30,643 nt of DNA from CAZIOH01 sp964540815 (lineage in GTDB: Bacteria > Myxococcota_A > Polyangia > Fen-1088): the NCBI GenBank assembly GCA_964540815.1, contig CAZIOH010000080.1:1-30643 (forward strand). The letters are read 5' to 3'. Positions 1-8,285 of the stretch are shown here, in pieces. The position numbers and the translations under genes were made by a program. Within the stretch, counting starts at the first letter, position 1. The number at the start of each line of letters is the position of its first letter. The notes beneath the pieces were generated by a model. That model made no database searches, was not told the origin of the DNA, and was given only the letters and a program-made list of their open reading frames with translations.

Positions 1-1248
1 GCCCTGCAGAGCGCGATCTTCAACAGCGCCAACTTCTCCAGCATCGCCACCGACGCCCAGGGGGTGATCCAGATCTTCAACGTCGGCGCCGAACGGATGC
101 TCGGCTACGCGGCCGCCGACGTGATGAACAAGATCACGCCGGCCGACATCTCCGATCCCCAGGAGCTGATCGCCCGGGCCAAGGCCCTCAGCCTGGAGCT
201 CGAGACCTCGATCGCCTCGGGCTTCGAGGCCCTGGTCTTCAAGGCCTCCCGGGGCATCGAGGACATCTACGAGCTGACCTACATCCGCAAGGATGGCAGC
301 CGCTTCCCGGCGGTGGTGTCGGTGACGGCGCTGCGCGACGCCGAGGGATCCATCATCGGGTACCTGCTCATCGGGACCGATAACACCGCGCGGAAGCGCG
401 CGGAGGAAGAGCTCCTCAAGGCCGGCGCCCTGCAGAGCGCCATCTTCAACAGCACCAACTTCTCCAGCATTGCGACCGACGCCAAGGGCGTCATCCAGAT
501 CTTCAACGTGGGGGCCGAGCGCATGCTGGGCTATGCGGCCGCCGAGGTGATGAACAAGATCACCCAGGCCGACATCTCCGATCCCGAGGAGGTGATCGCC
601 CGGGCCAAGGCCTTGAGCATGGAGCTCGAGACCCCCATCGCCCCGGGCTTCGAGGCCCTGGTGTTCAAGGCCTCGCGCGGCATCGAGGACATCTACGAGC
701 TGACCTACATCCGCAAGGACGGCAGCCGCTTTCCGGCCGTCGTCTCGGTGACCGCGCTGCGCGACGCGCAAGGGGGGATCATCGGCTATCTGCTGATTGG
801 CACGGACAACACCGCCCGCAAACGGGCCGAGGAGGCGCTGCTCAAGGCCGGGGCGTTGCAGAGCGCGATCTTCAACAGCGCCAACTTCTCCAGCATCGCC
901 ACCGACGCCAAGGGGGTCATCCAGATCTTCAACGTGGGCGCCGAGAGGATGCTGGGCTACGCCGCCGCCGACGTGATGAACAAGATCACCCCCGCGGACA
1001 TCTCCGATCCCGGAGAGGTGATCGCCCGGGCCAAGGCCCTCAGCATCGAGCTCGAGACCTCCATCGCGCCGGGCTTCGAGGCCCTGGTGTTCAAGGCCTC
1101 GCGCGGCATCGAGGACATCTACGAGCTGACCTACATCCGCAAGGATGGCAGCCGCTTCCCGGCGGTGGTGTCGGTCACCGCCCTGCGGGACGTGGGCGGC
1201 GGGATCATCGGCTACCTGCTGATCGGGACCGACAACACCGCGCGCAAG
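1..1248 (+). repeat. Three tandem 426-bp PAS-encoding repeats
   Basis: Units begin at 1, 427 and 853 with an exact 426-bp (142-codon) period. The third unit ends near 1248 at the codons for NTARK. The protein copies differ at only a few positions (for example the residues after ISDP, and the 6-8 residues before IIGYLLIG), and the DNA is also very similar apart from scattered third-position changes. The first unit starts exactly at the window edge, so more copies may lie upstream. This indicates recent duplication or ongoing gene conversion. Confidence 0.93.
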
Positions 1249-3504
1249 CTGATCGAGGCCGACCAGAAGCAGCTCGGTCACCGGCTGCGGGAGCACCAGT
1301 TCTATACCCGGTCCCTCTTCGAATCCAACATCGACGCGCTCATGACCACCGACGCCCCCGGCATCATCACCGACGTCAACAAGCAGATGGAGGCGTTGAC
1401 CGGCTGTACCCGGGATGAGCTGATCGGTGCACCCTTCCGGAACTTCTTCACCGACCCGGAGCGGGCGGAGGCGGCCATCCGCCTGGTGCTGAGCAAGAAG
1501 AAGGTCACCAACTACGAGCTCACCGCCCGCGACCGTGACGGGAAGGAGACGGTGGTGTCGTACAACGCGACGACGTTCTACGATCGCGACCGGAACCTGC
1601 AGGGCGTGTTCGCCGCGGCTCGCGACATCACCGAGCGCAAGCAGTACGAGGAGTCGCTGCGCGAGGTGACCCACAAGGCCGAGCAGGCCAGCCGGGTCAA
1701 GAGCGAATTCCTCGCCAACATGAGCCACGAGATCCGGACGCCCATGAACGCGGTGATCGGCCTGTCCTACCTGCTGGGAAAGACCGGGCTCGACGCGGAG
1801 CAAGCCGCGTTCCTCGGTAAGATCAAGCTGGCCAGCAAGTCCCTGACCGGCGTCATCAACGACGTGCTCGACCTCTCGAAGATCGAGGCCGGCGAGCTGA
1901 TGGTCGAGCGCGCGGCCTTCAGCCCCCGGCGCCTGCTCAAGGAGCTGGCCGACGTGATGACCGTGCAGGCGGACGCCAAGGGGATCGGCTTTCGGGTCGA
2001 CGCCGCCTCCGATCTCCCGGAGGCGCTGGAAGGAGACGCCACCCGCCTCACCCAGATCCTGACCAACCTCCTGGCCAATGCCATCAAGTTCACCGCCACC
2101 GGCGACGTCAAGCTGCGGGTTCGCTGGCGCCCCCACGCGACGAAGGGCGTCACCCTGTTCCTGGTGGTCAGCGACACCGGCATCGGCATCGCGCCGGAGA
2201 TGCAATCACGCCTCTTCGCGCCGTTCTCGCAGGCCGACACCTCCATCACCCGGCGCTTTGGCGGCACCGGCCTCGGCCTCTCCATCGTCAAGCGCCTGAC
2301 CAACCTCATGGGCGGCGAGGTGAGCCTGGAGAGCACCCCGGGGCTGGGCAGCGAGTTCAAGGTCGTGCTCGACTTCGGGCTGTCCTCCCCGGAGGCGCTG
2401 GCCAGTCAGGAGAGCTCCTCGGCGGACAACGGGGCGCGGGCGCTGCACGGGGTGCGGGTCCTGGTGGTCGACGACAGCGACATCAACCTGGAAGTGACCA
2501 GACGGATCCTGGAGCTGGAGGGAGCCCAGGTGCGCCTGGCCAGCAACGGTCAGGATGCCTTCGAATGTCTCCGGGCCGCGCCCCGGGAGATCGACGTGGT
2601 GCTGATGGATGTTCAGATGCCGGTGCTCGATGGCCACGACGCCACGCGCCGCATCCGCGTCGAGCTCGGGCTGATCGATCTGCCGATCATCGCGCTCACC
2701 GCCGGGGCCTTGAGCAGCGAGCGCAAGCGAGCGGCGGACGCGGGGATGGACTCGTTCATCGTCAAGCCCTTTGGCGCCGAGGCCCTGGTGCGGAGCATCC
2801 TGCGTCACATCAAGCCGCCGGGCGGTCAGCACGCGCGGTTGCCGATCCCGGCGGCGGCCTCGGCAGGGGAGGGCACCGGTCCGGGGCCTGAGCGAGGTCC
2901 CGGGCCCTGGCCAGAGATCGACGGGATCGCCTCCACGGAGGTCCGCGAGCGCTTTGGCGGTGACAAGGATCTCTTCCTCTCGCTGCTGAGGCGTTTGCTC
3001 GAGGAATTTTCCGCGATCGAGATCCCCGATGAGGGGGCCGTCGCCCTGGTGCTCGCTGCCTATGCGGGGCGGATGCACAAGCTGAGGGGGAGCGCGGGCA
3101 TGCTGGGGGCGAAGTCGATCCAGCACCTCGCGGCCGAGGCCGAGGCGGCTTCGAGGGCAGGCGATCTCGAGCGAACGGTGCATCTGGCCTCGAGGCTCGC
3201 CCTCGAGTTGCATCAGCTCCTCCGGGAGGCCGAGCCCGCCTTGAATGGCCCGCGCCGCTCGCCGAGGCCCGGGGCCCGTCCGGACCAGACCGAGCCCGAT
3301 CCGCAGCTGCTGGAGGGCCTCATGGAGCTGTTGCGGCAGCAGAACCTGTCGGCGGTCGGTCGGTTCGGCGCCATCTCGTCGCAGCTCGAGCGGCGTCTGG
3401 GCGCGGGACCCCATGCCCAGCTCTGTCTGCACATGGAGAACCTCCGGTTCGGCGAGGCCATCCAGGTGCTGGAATCCGCGTCGACCGCCAGGCCGAGCCT
3501 CTGA
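1..3504 (+). CDS. Hybrid sensor histidine kinase with tandem PAS, receiver and HPt domains (5' partial)
   Basis: The frame is open from base 1, so the true start lies upstream; 1167 residues are visible. Domain order counted from base 1: three near-identical PAS units (1-142, 143-284, 285-416), a fourth divergent PAS (about 438-547), HisKA with H-box SHEIRTPMNAVIG (phospho-acceptor His576), HATPase_c with NLLANAIKF, DTGIGI and GGTGLGLSI boxes (about 679-792), a receiver domain (about 818-937, phospho-acceptor Asp870 in LMDVQMP) and a C-terminal HPt domain with His1026 in MHKLRGSAGMLG. This is the ArcB/BarA-like architecture in which phosphate moves His-Asp-His to a separate response regulator. 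No membrane segment is seen in the visible part. Neither a cognate regulator nor an output gene is adjacent. The signal sensed is unknown. The family call is secure; only the N-terminus is missing. Confidence 0.95.
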   Translation, partial: ALQSAIFNSANFSSIATDAQGVIQIFNVGAERMLGYAAADVMNKITPADISDPQELIARAKALSLELETSIASGFEALVFKASRGIEDIYELTYIRKDGSRFPAVVSVTALRDAEGSIIGYLLIGTDNTARKRAEEELLKAGALQSAIFNSTNFSSIATDAKGVIQIFNVGAERMLGYAAAEVMNKITQADISDPEEVIARAKALSMELETPIAPGFEALVFKASRGIEDIYELTYIRKDGSRFPAVVSVTALRDAQGGIIGYLLIGTDNTARKRAEEALLKAGALQSAIFNSANFSSIATDAKGVIQIFNVGAERMLGYAAADVMNKITPADISDPGEVIARAKALSIELETSIAPGFEALVFKASRGIEDIYELTYIRKDGSRFPAVVSVTALRDVGGGIIGYLLIGTDNTARKLIEADQKQLGHRLREHQFYTRSLFESNIDALMTTDAPGIITDVNKQMEALTGCTRDELIGAPFRNFFTDPERAEAAIRLVLSKKKVTNYELTARDRDGKETVVSYNATTFYDRDRNLQGVFAAARDITERKQYEESLREVTHKAEQASRVKSEFLANMSHEIRTPMNAVIGLSYLLGKTGLDAEQAAFLGKIKLASKSLTGVINDVLDLSKIEAGELMVERAAFSPRRLLKELADVMTVQADAKGIGFRVDAASDLPEALEGDATRLTQILTNLLANAIKFTATGDVKLRVRWRPHATKGVTLFLVVSDTGIGIAPEMQSRLFAPFSQADTSITRRFGGTGLGLSIVKRLTNLMGGEVSLESTPGLGSEFKVVLDFGLSSPEALASQESSSADNGARALHGVRVLVVDDSDINLEVTRRILELEGAQVRLASNGQDAFECLRAAPREIDVVLMDVQMPVLDGHDATRRIRVELGLIDLPIIALTAGALSSERKRAADAGMDSFIVKPFGAEALVRSILRHIKPPGGQHARLPIPAAASAGEGTGPGPERGPGPWPEIDGIASTEVRERFGGDKDLFLSLLRRLLEEFSAIEIPDEGAVALVLAAYAGRMHKLRGSAGMLGAKSIQHLAAEAEAASRAGDLERTVHLASRLALELHQLLREAEPALNGPRRSPRPGARPDQTEPDPQLLEGLMELLRQQNLSAVGRFGAISSQLERRLGAGPHAQLCLHMENLRFGEAIQVLESASTARPSL

Positions 3505-3636
3505 TCGCACCCTTTCTCGACACTCCGAGAGATTCGGCGCGGCGGCCGTTAGGTCCCCCGGCGCCTCGAACTTCGCTCTGGGGAAACTCACACTGGACAT
3601 GCCGACCTCCCATCGCGCCATCCACAGGGGTGCCTA

Positions 3637-5076
3637 TTGACGAAGACTGGCTCGGGCCTTTCTTGGATTCCAGCGCCCGCGCTGGCGCGACTGGCGCTTC
3701 TCCTCGGCACGACGGTGGTGCTCGGCAGCGGATGCGGCAGCGGCAGCGGCGAGAGCGGGGGCAGCGGGGGGGCAGCGACGGCGAGCTCCGGGGGTACCAT
3801 GGGGCCGAGGGGAAACCAGGGCTCCGGAGGCGTCTTCGGCACTGGCGGACAGTCGGTCGGGACCGGCGGCGGGCCGGGCGGCCCGAGCTCGGGTGACGGT
3901 GGCTCGTCGAGCGCCGTCGACACGACGGGGAGCGGCGGCCTGACCGGCGCGAGCGGCGGCAACCCGGGGAGCGGCGGGCAGAGCCCGTCCTCGGGCGGCA
4001 CCACCGGCTCCCCGGGCACCGCGGGCAGGAGCCCTCCCGGTGGCCCGGGCGGCGTCGCGGGCCGGAGTGGCCCCGGCGGCCCCGGCGGCACGGGCGTCGT
4101 CGCCACGGGCGGGACCACCGGGGGAACGCCGAGCGGGACCGGGGTTTGCGACATCTTCGCATCGGGGAGCACCCCGTGCGTCGCCGCGCACAGCACGGTG
4201 CGGGCGCTCTTCGGCGCATACGCGGGAAACCTCTACCAGGTCACGCGCGCGTCGGACAAGACGACGAAGGACATCGGGGTGCTGAGCGCCGGAGGCTTCG
4301 CCAACGCCGCCACGCAGGACACCTTCTGCGCGGGCACCACCTGCACGATCTCCATCATCTACGACCAGTCCGGCAAGAACAACCATCTCACGCAGGCGCC
4401 CCCGGGGCAGAGGAAGGCGACGCCGGACACCTTGGCCGACGCCGCGGCCCTCAAGCTCACGATCTCCGGTCACCCCGTGTACGGCGTCCATCTGCCGCCG
4501 GGATACGGCTACCGAAACGACAAGACCACGGGCGTCGCGACCGGTGACCAGCCGGAGACCGAGTACATGGTGACGAGCGGCACCTATTTCAACGGTAACT
4601 GCTGCTGGGATTACGGGAACGCCGAGACGAACAACACCGACGACGGCGCGGGCACCATGGAGGCCGTGTACTTCGGCAACTACACGCATCAGGGCAAGGG
4701 CGGTGGCACCGGTCCGTGGGTGATGGCGGACATGGAAAACGGCGTCTTCGCGGGACCGAGCTTCGCCGCCAACCCCATGGTCACGCCGCTCACCTCCCCG
4801 TACGTCACCGCCTTGGTGGTGGGGCGAGCCGGATCGTTCGCGCTGCGGGGTGGGAACGCGCAGATGGGCCCCCTGACGACCATGTACGACGGCATGCGCG
4901 CGAACGGCTACAACCCGATGAAGAAGCAGGGCGCGATCATTCTCGGCATCGGCGGCGACAACACGGCCGGTGGGCAGGGGAACTTCTACGAGGGTGTCTT
5001 GACCTCGGGGGCGGCCTCCGAGGCCACGACCAACGCCGTCCAGGCGAACATCGTGGCGGCGGGGTACGGGATGTGA
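3637..5076 (+). CDS. GH54 alpha-L-arabinofuranosidase lipoprotein
   Basis: 479 residues starting at a TTG preceded by AGGGG with a 6-nt gap. A hydrophobic leader ends in LGSGC (Cys33, a weak lipobox). A Gly/Ser-rich linker runs to about residue 168. The rest matches the catalytic domain of fungal AbfB-type arabinofuranosidases (GH54): CDIFASGSTPCVAAHS at the start, then IIYDQSGKNNHLTQAPPG and NCCWDYGNAETN. The expected nucleophile is Glu367 in MADMENG and the acid/base is Asp441 in GIGGDN; their 74-residue spacing agrees with the known family pair. It should release terminal L-arabinose from plant arabinoxylan or arabinan at the cell surface. The CBM42 arabinose-binding module found in fungal enzymes is absent. 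It probably forms a single-gene unit, 132 bp after the kinase. Confidence 0.9.
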   Translation: MTKTGSGLSWIPAPALARLALLLGTTVVLGSGCGSGSGESGGSGGAATASSGGTMGPRGNQGSGGVFGTGGQSVGTGGGPGGPSSGDGGSSSAVDTTGSGGLTGASGGNPGSGGQSPSSGGTTGSPGTAGRSPPGGPGGVAGRSGPGGPGGTGVVATGGTTGGTPSGTGVCDIFASGSTPCVAAHSTVRALFGAYAGNLYQVTRASDKTTKDIGVLSAGGFANAATQDTFCAGTTCTISIIYDQSGKNNHLTQAPPGQRKATPDTLADAAALKLTISGHPVYGVHLPPGYGYRNDKTTGVATGDQPETEYMVTSGTYFNGNCCWDYGNAETNNTDDGAGTMEAVYFGNYTHQGKGGGTGPWVMADMENGVFAGPSFAANPMVTPLTSPYVTALVVGRAGSFALRGGNAQMGPLTTMYDGMRANGYNPMKKQGAIILGIGGDNTAGGQGNFYEGVLTSGAASEATTNAVQANIVAAGYGM

Positions 5077-5185
5077 GGGCCGGCCGCAAGGCCAGACGAT
5101 CCGGCTGGTCGTCGATCCAGAAAGGACCGTGACCCGGCTGCCAGAACGGCAGGCTCGAACTTGCGGGCGCTGGTATTACATTCGA

Positions 5186-5210
5186 GCCCGAAGGTCGGTA
5201 CCCTTCGGGC
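5186..5210 (+). promoter_or_regulatory. Hairpin directly abutting a GTG start
   Basis: A 9-bp perfect stem (GCCCGAAGG at 5186-5194 with CCTTCGGGC at 5202-5210) with a 7-nt loop ends at the base before the GTG start at 5211. It occupies the place where a Shine-Dalgarno sequence would be, and none is visible. It could limit ribosome access, or the start may lie further downstream. The structure is visible; its role is inferred. Confidence 0.4.
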
Positions 5211-7514
5211 GTGACGACGACCCCAGGGCCGGCCCGCGCGACTCCGTGGCCCTCGCGCGTGCGCGCGATCGGGGCATATGCCGCGGTGGCGTGCACCACG
5301 ATGGCGGCCGTCTGCGCCGTGCTTCAGCTCTGGCGCGCCGACCTGACGATCCCCGTCGGCACCGGGGGGGATGCCACGTTTCAGCAGATGCTCGTCAAGG
5401 CGATCGTCCGGAATGGATGGTACTCGCCCAACCCGTCGCTGGGGATGCCGGACGGCGCGAACCTGCTCGATTTTCCGATGCCGGAGAACCTGCACTTCTT
5501 GCTGATCCGATTGATCGCGCTCTTCGTCCGACTCTTCGTCCGAGACGACGTGCGAAGCGATGTGGTCGTCTACAACCTGTTCTACCTCCTGACCTTCCCG
5601 CTCGCCGCCGTCTCGGCGACCGCGGTCTGCCGTCGTTTCGGTCAGTCCTTCGTGGTGTCGGGGTTGATCGGACTGCTGTTCGCGCTGTTGCCGTACCATT
5701 TCTTCCGGGGACAGGGGCACCTGATCTTGTCGGCGTACTTCCTGGTCCCCCCAGCCGTTCTGGTCTGCTGGTGGCTGATCAGGAAGGACGCGGTGTTTTT
5801 TCCCGAGGCCGAGCTGTCCGAAGCGGGGATGCCGGCAAGGCTCGACTGGCGAAGCCCTCGCGCACGCGCGGCCTGCCTCATCTGTCTGCTGGTGTCCGCG
5901 ACGGGGGTCTACTACGCGCTGTTTTCCGCCTTCCTCGTGGCGGTCGCGGGTGCCCTGGCTGCCTGGGAGAGGCGAAGGGCGTATCCCGCGGTCGCGGCGG
6001 CGGTGCTCCTCGGGGTGCTGGCGGTCGGGTTGCTCGCCAATCTGTCTCCCAGCCTGGTGCACATGGCGGAACATGGCCACGACGTCGAGGCCACGGTGCG
6101 CCTTCCCTCCGATGCGGAGATCTTCGGGTTGAAGGTGGTCCAGTTGATCTTGCCCGTCCCGCAGCATCGGTTGCGGGCGCTGGCCAGGCTGATGAACGCC
6201 TACGCCAAGGGGCCCCTGGTCAACGAGAACAGCGCGGCCGCCCTGGGGTTGGTCGGAGCGATTGGCTTCTTGTTGCTCCTCGCGGGCCTGTTTCGGCCTC
6301 CGAGGTCGGCAAGATCCGCAGGACCGGCAAGATCCGCAGGACCAGCAGGACCGGATGTCCTCCCGGATCTCCTGTCACGCCTCAACCTCGCGATGGTGCT
6401 GCTTGGAACCATCGGAGGGTTTGGCTCGCTGCTGGCCATCCTGGTCTCCCCGATGATCCGCGGCTACAACCGGGTCAGCGTCTTCATCGCCTTCTTCTCC
6501 CTGGTGAGGGTGGGAATCGCCCTCGACCGGATCCGTGACCGTCCTTGGCCGGGCCTCGGTGGGCGCCGCCTGGCCACGCGGTGGATCGGGAGGGCGCTGC
6601 TGGCCCTGGTCGCGGTCCTCGCGATTCTGGATCAAACGACGGAAGCCTTCGTTCCCCCGTACGCCCGACTGAAGGCGGAGTATCGGCAGGACGAGAGGTT
6701 CATCCACGGCGTCGAGCAGTCCCTGCCACCGTCGAGCATGGTCTTTCAACTTCCCTATCTGCCCTTTCCCGAAGGGTGGAACGTCGGGATGTCGAGCTAT
6801 GCTCTGCTGACCCCATACTTGCATTCGCGCACCCTGCGCTGGAGCTTCGGGGCGATCCGTGGCCGGGCCACCGACCGCTGGCAGAAGGACATCGCGCTGC
6901 TGTCGCCCGGGGAGCTGGTGCAATCGCTGGCCGCCGCCGGCTTCTCCGCGATCTACATCGACCGCGCGGGGTACCCGGATCGCGCCGCGGTCCTCGAGGA
7001 CAACCTGACCGAGATCCTTCGGCTGCGGCCGCTGGTGAGCCCAGATGAGGGGATCGCGGTCTTCTCTCTGGTCGAGTGGACGCGCCGCTATCGAGAGACC
7101 TTCACCGCCAAGGAATGGGCGGACACGCGCGAGGCCGTCCTGCACCCGGTCGTGCTGTCGCTCTGGCCGCGCGGTTTCTCGGAGCCCGAGTCCTGGGGGG
7201 GCAAGATCTGGCGATGGTCATCGGGCAACGGGGTCCTGTCCCTGGTCAACCTGTCGGATCGGCCGACCACCATCAGGATCGACATGTTCATCTCCACCGC
7301 CCAGCTGGAGCCGTCCCGGTTCACGGTGACCACCGGGCACGAGGTCGAGTCCTTCGAGGTCGGCGCCAAGGGCAGGGTCTACTCGAAGGAGATGACCTTG
7401 CTGCCGGGGGCGACCGAGCTTGGTCTGTCCTCGGACGCCAAGCCGGTGGCCGTGTCCGGCGATCCCCGCACGCTGGTCTTTCGCATCGAGGGGTTTCAGA
7501 AGCGGGTTCCTTGA
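5211..7514 (+). CDS. Large multi-pass membrane protein, YfhO/GT-C-like
   Basis: 767 residues from a GTG start. A short basic N-terminus is followed by a first membrane helix (about 18-42) and a hydrophilic loop with GGDATFQQ and MPDGANLLDFP. Many further hydrophobic helices extend to about residue 480 (for example around NLFYLLTFPLAAVSA and GLIGLLFALLPYHFF). The C-terminal third is soluble and rich in beta structure. A long first periplasmic loop, a bundle of helices and a soluble tail are typical of GT-C-fold membrane glycosyltransferases and YfhO-like proteins that use lipid-linked sugars, but no diagnostic acidic motif is certain. It ends 6 bp from the convergent glycosyltransferase gene, whose family makes polyprenyl-phosphate sugars. 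Supplying the donor for this protein is a plausible link, not shown. Function call is moderate. Confidence 0.8.
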   Translation: MTTTPGPARATPWPSRVRAIGAYAAVACTTMAAVCAVLQLWRADLTIPVGTGGDATFQQMLVKAIVRNGWYSPNPSLGMPDGANLLDFPMPENLHFLLIRLIALFVRLFVRDDVRSDVVVYNLFYLLTFPLAAVSATAVCRRFGQSFVVSGLIGLLFALLPYHFFRGQGHLILSAYFLVPPAVLVCWWLIRKDAVFFPEAELSEAGMPARLDWRSPRARAACLICLLVSATGVYYALFSAFLVAVAGALAAWERRRAYPAVAAAVLLGVLAVGLLANLSPSLVHMAEHGHDVEATVRLPSDAEIFGLKVVQLILPVPQHRLRALARLMNAYAKGPLVNENSAAALGLVGAIGFLLLLAGLFRPPRSARSAGPARSAGPAGPDVLPDLLSRLNLAMVLLGTIGGFGSLLAILVSPMIRGYNRVSVFIAFFSLVRVGIALDRIRDRPWPGLGGRRLATRWIGRALLALVAVLAILDQTTEAFVPPYARLKAEYRQDERFIHGVEQSLPPSSMVFQLPYLPFPEGWNVGMSSYALLTPYLHSRTLRWSFGAIRGRATDRWQKDIALLSPGELVQSLAAAGFSAIYIDRAGYPDRAAVLEDNLTEILRLRPLVSPDEGIAVFSLVEWTRRYRETFTAKEWADTREAVLHPVVLSLWPRGFSEPESWGGKIWRWSSGNGVLSLVNLSDRPTTIRIDMFISTAQLEPSRFTVTTGHEVESFEVGAKGRVYSKEMTLLPGATELGLSSDAKPVAVSGDPRTLVFRIEGFQKRVP
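6308..6343 (+). repeat. Two tandem 18-bp repeats inside the membrane-protein gene
   Basis: GGCAAGATCCGCAGGACC occurs twice in a row (6308-6325, 6326-6343), followed by a partial third copy. It encodes a short Ser-Ala-Gly-Pro-Ala-Arg repeat in a loop between helices. This is an in-frame slippage product and probably a neutral loop-length variation. Confidence 0.85.
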
Positions 7515-7520
7515 AGGGGG

Positions 7521-8285
7521 TCATCCGTCGCCTCGGTCGCGACGACGCCGGCGCAGATCGAGACCGATCGCGACCAGATCCCGTGCGGTGCGGGTCATGG
7601 CCCGGACCTTCAGCTTCGAGCCGGCCACGTCGCGCCACTCGACCAGGGGCACCTCGAGGAAGCGCCCGAGCTCCAATCCGGGGGCCGCCTTCCCACCGAC
7701 GAGGAGCCGTCCCAGCAGCTCCACGTCGAAGGCCCACAGGGAAAGAAAGCGTTCCTCCAGGGCCGCCTCGAAGGCTGGCGTGCGCCGGAACAGCTTGGCG
7801 CCGCACTGGGTGTCGTAGACCCGCACCTGAAGGAGCAGCGAGGCGGCGGAGGCGAAGATGCGTCCGAGGTAGTGACGGATGGGGTTCCGTTGAATCGTGC
7901 TGCCGAGGCGCAACAACCGACTGCCCATCACGACGGCGGCGTCGGTCTGGCGGATGGTCTCGATGAGGCGGATGAGCTCGGGGATCGGCGTGGACAGGTC
8001 CGCGTCGAAGTACCCGAAGAGCTCGACCGGCTCCCTCAGCGCGCGCAACAACCCCTGGCGGACGGCCTCGGCCTTTCCGCCGTTGCGGGCCAGGCTGATG
8101 GCCGCGATCCTCCGAGGGCGAGCTCGGCTCAACGCCAGCAACCGAGACGCGGTCGCGTCCTCGGAGCCGTCGTCGACGAGGATGAGATGCACGCCCGGAT
8201 CACCGTCGACCAGCCGGAGCAGCGCCCCGTCGTCGAGCCGCTCCGCTTCGTTGAAGCAGGGGACGACCAAGGCGACGTCCGTCAA
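7521..8285 (-). CDS. DPM1/ALG5-like family 2 glycosyltransferase
   Basis: 254 residues from a TTG start at 8285. The start is chosen because TTGA overlaps the TGA stop of the upstream methyltransferase by 4 nt, and because the protein family begins here with ALVVPCFNEAERL. The longer open frame upstream is Arg/Pro-rich and lies wholly inside the methyltransferase gene. Motifs: LVDDGSEDAT, SLARNGGKAEAVRQGLL, the metal-binding GYFDADLSTP, and RVYDTQCGAKLFRR, as in dolichyl-phosphate beta-glucosyltransferases and bacterial polyprenyl-phosphate glycosyltransferases. It should move glucose or a similar sugar from a nucleotide donor to undecaprenyl phosphate at the inner membrane. There is no C-terminal membrane-helix pair, and the C-terminus is basic. 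It is cotranslated with the methyltransferase. Confidence 0.9.
   Translation of the reverse strand: MTDVALVVPCFNEAERLDDGALLRLVDGDPGVHLILVDDGSEDATASRLLALSRARPRRIAAISLARNGGKAEAVRQGLLRALREPVELFGYFDADLSTPIPELIRLIETIRQTDAAVVMGSRLLRLGSTIQRNPIRHYLGRIFASAASLLLQVRVYDTQCGAKLFRRTPAFEAALEERFLSLWAFDVELLGRLLVGGKAAPGLELGRFLEVPLVEWRDVAGSKLKVRAMTRTARDLVAIGLDLRRRRRDRGDG

Noticed and set aside
2206..3621. Long open frame on the minus strand opposite the kinase
   Set aside because: It is a GC-driven antisense frame with a composition rich in Arg, Gly, Pro and Gln; the sense strand has clear HATPase, receiver and HPt motifs throughout.
5129..6538. 469-codon plus-strand frame over the start of the membrane-protein gene
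   Set aside because: Translation is Arg/Pro-rich without hydrophobic helices or motifs, while the overlapping frame gives a coherent multi-pass membrane protein.
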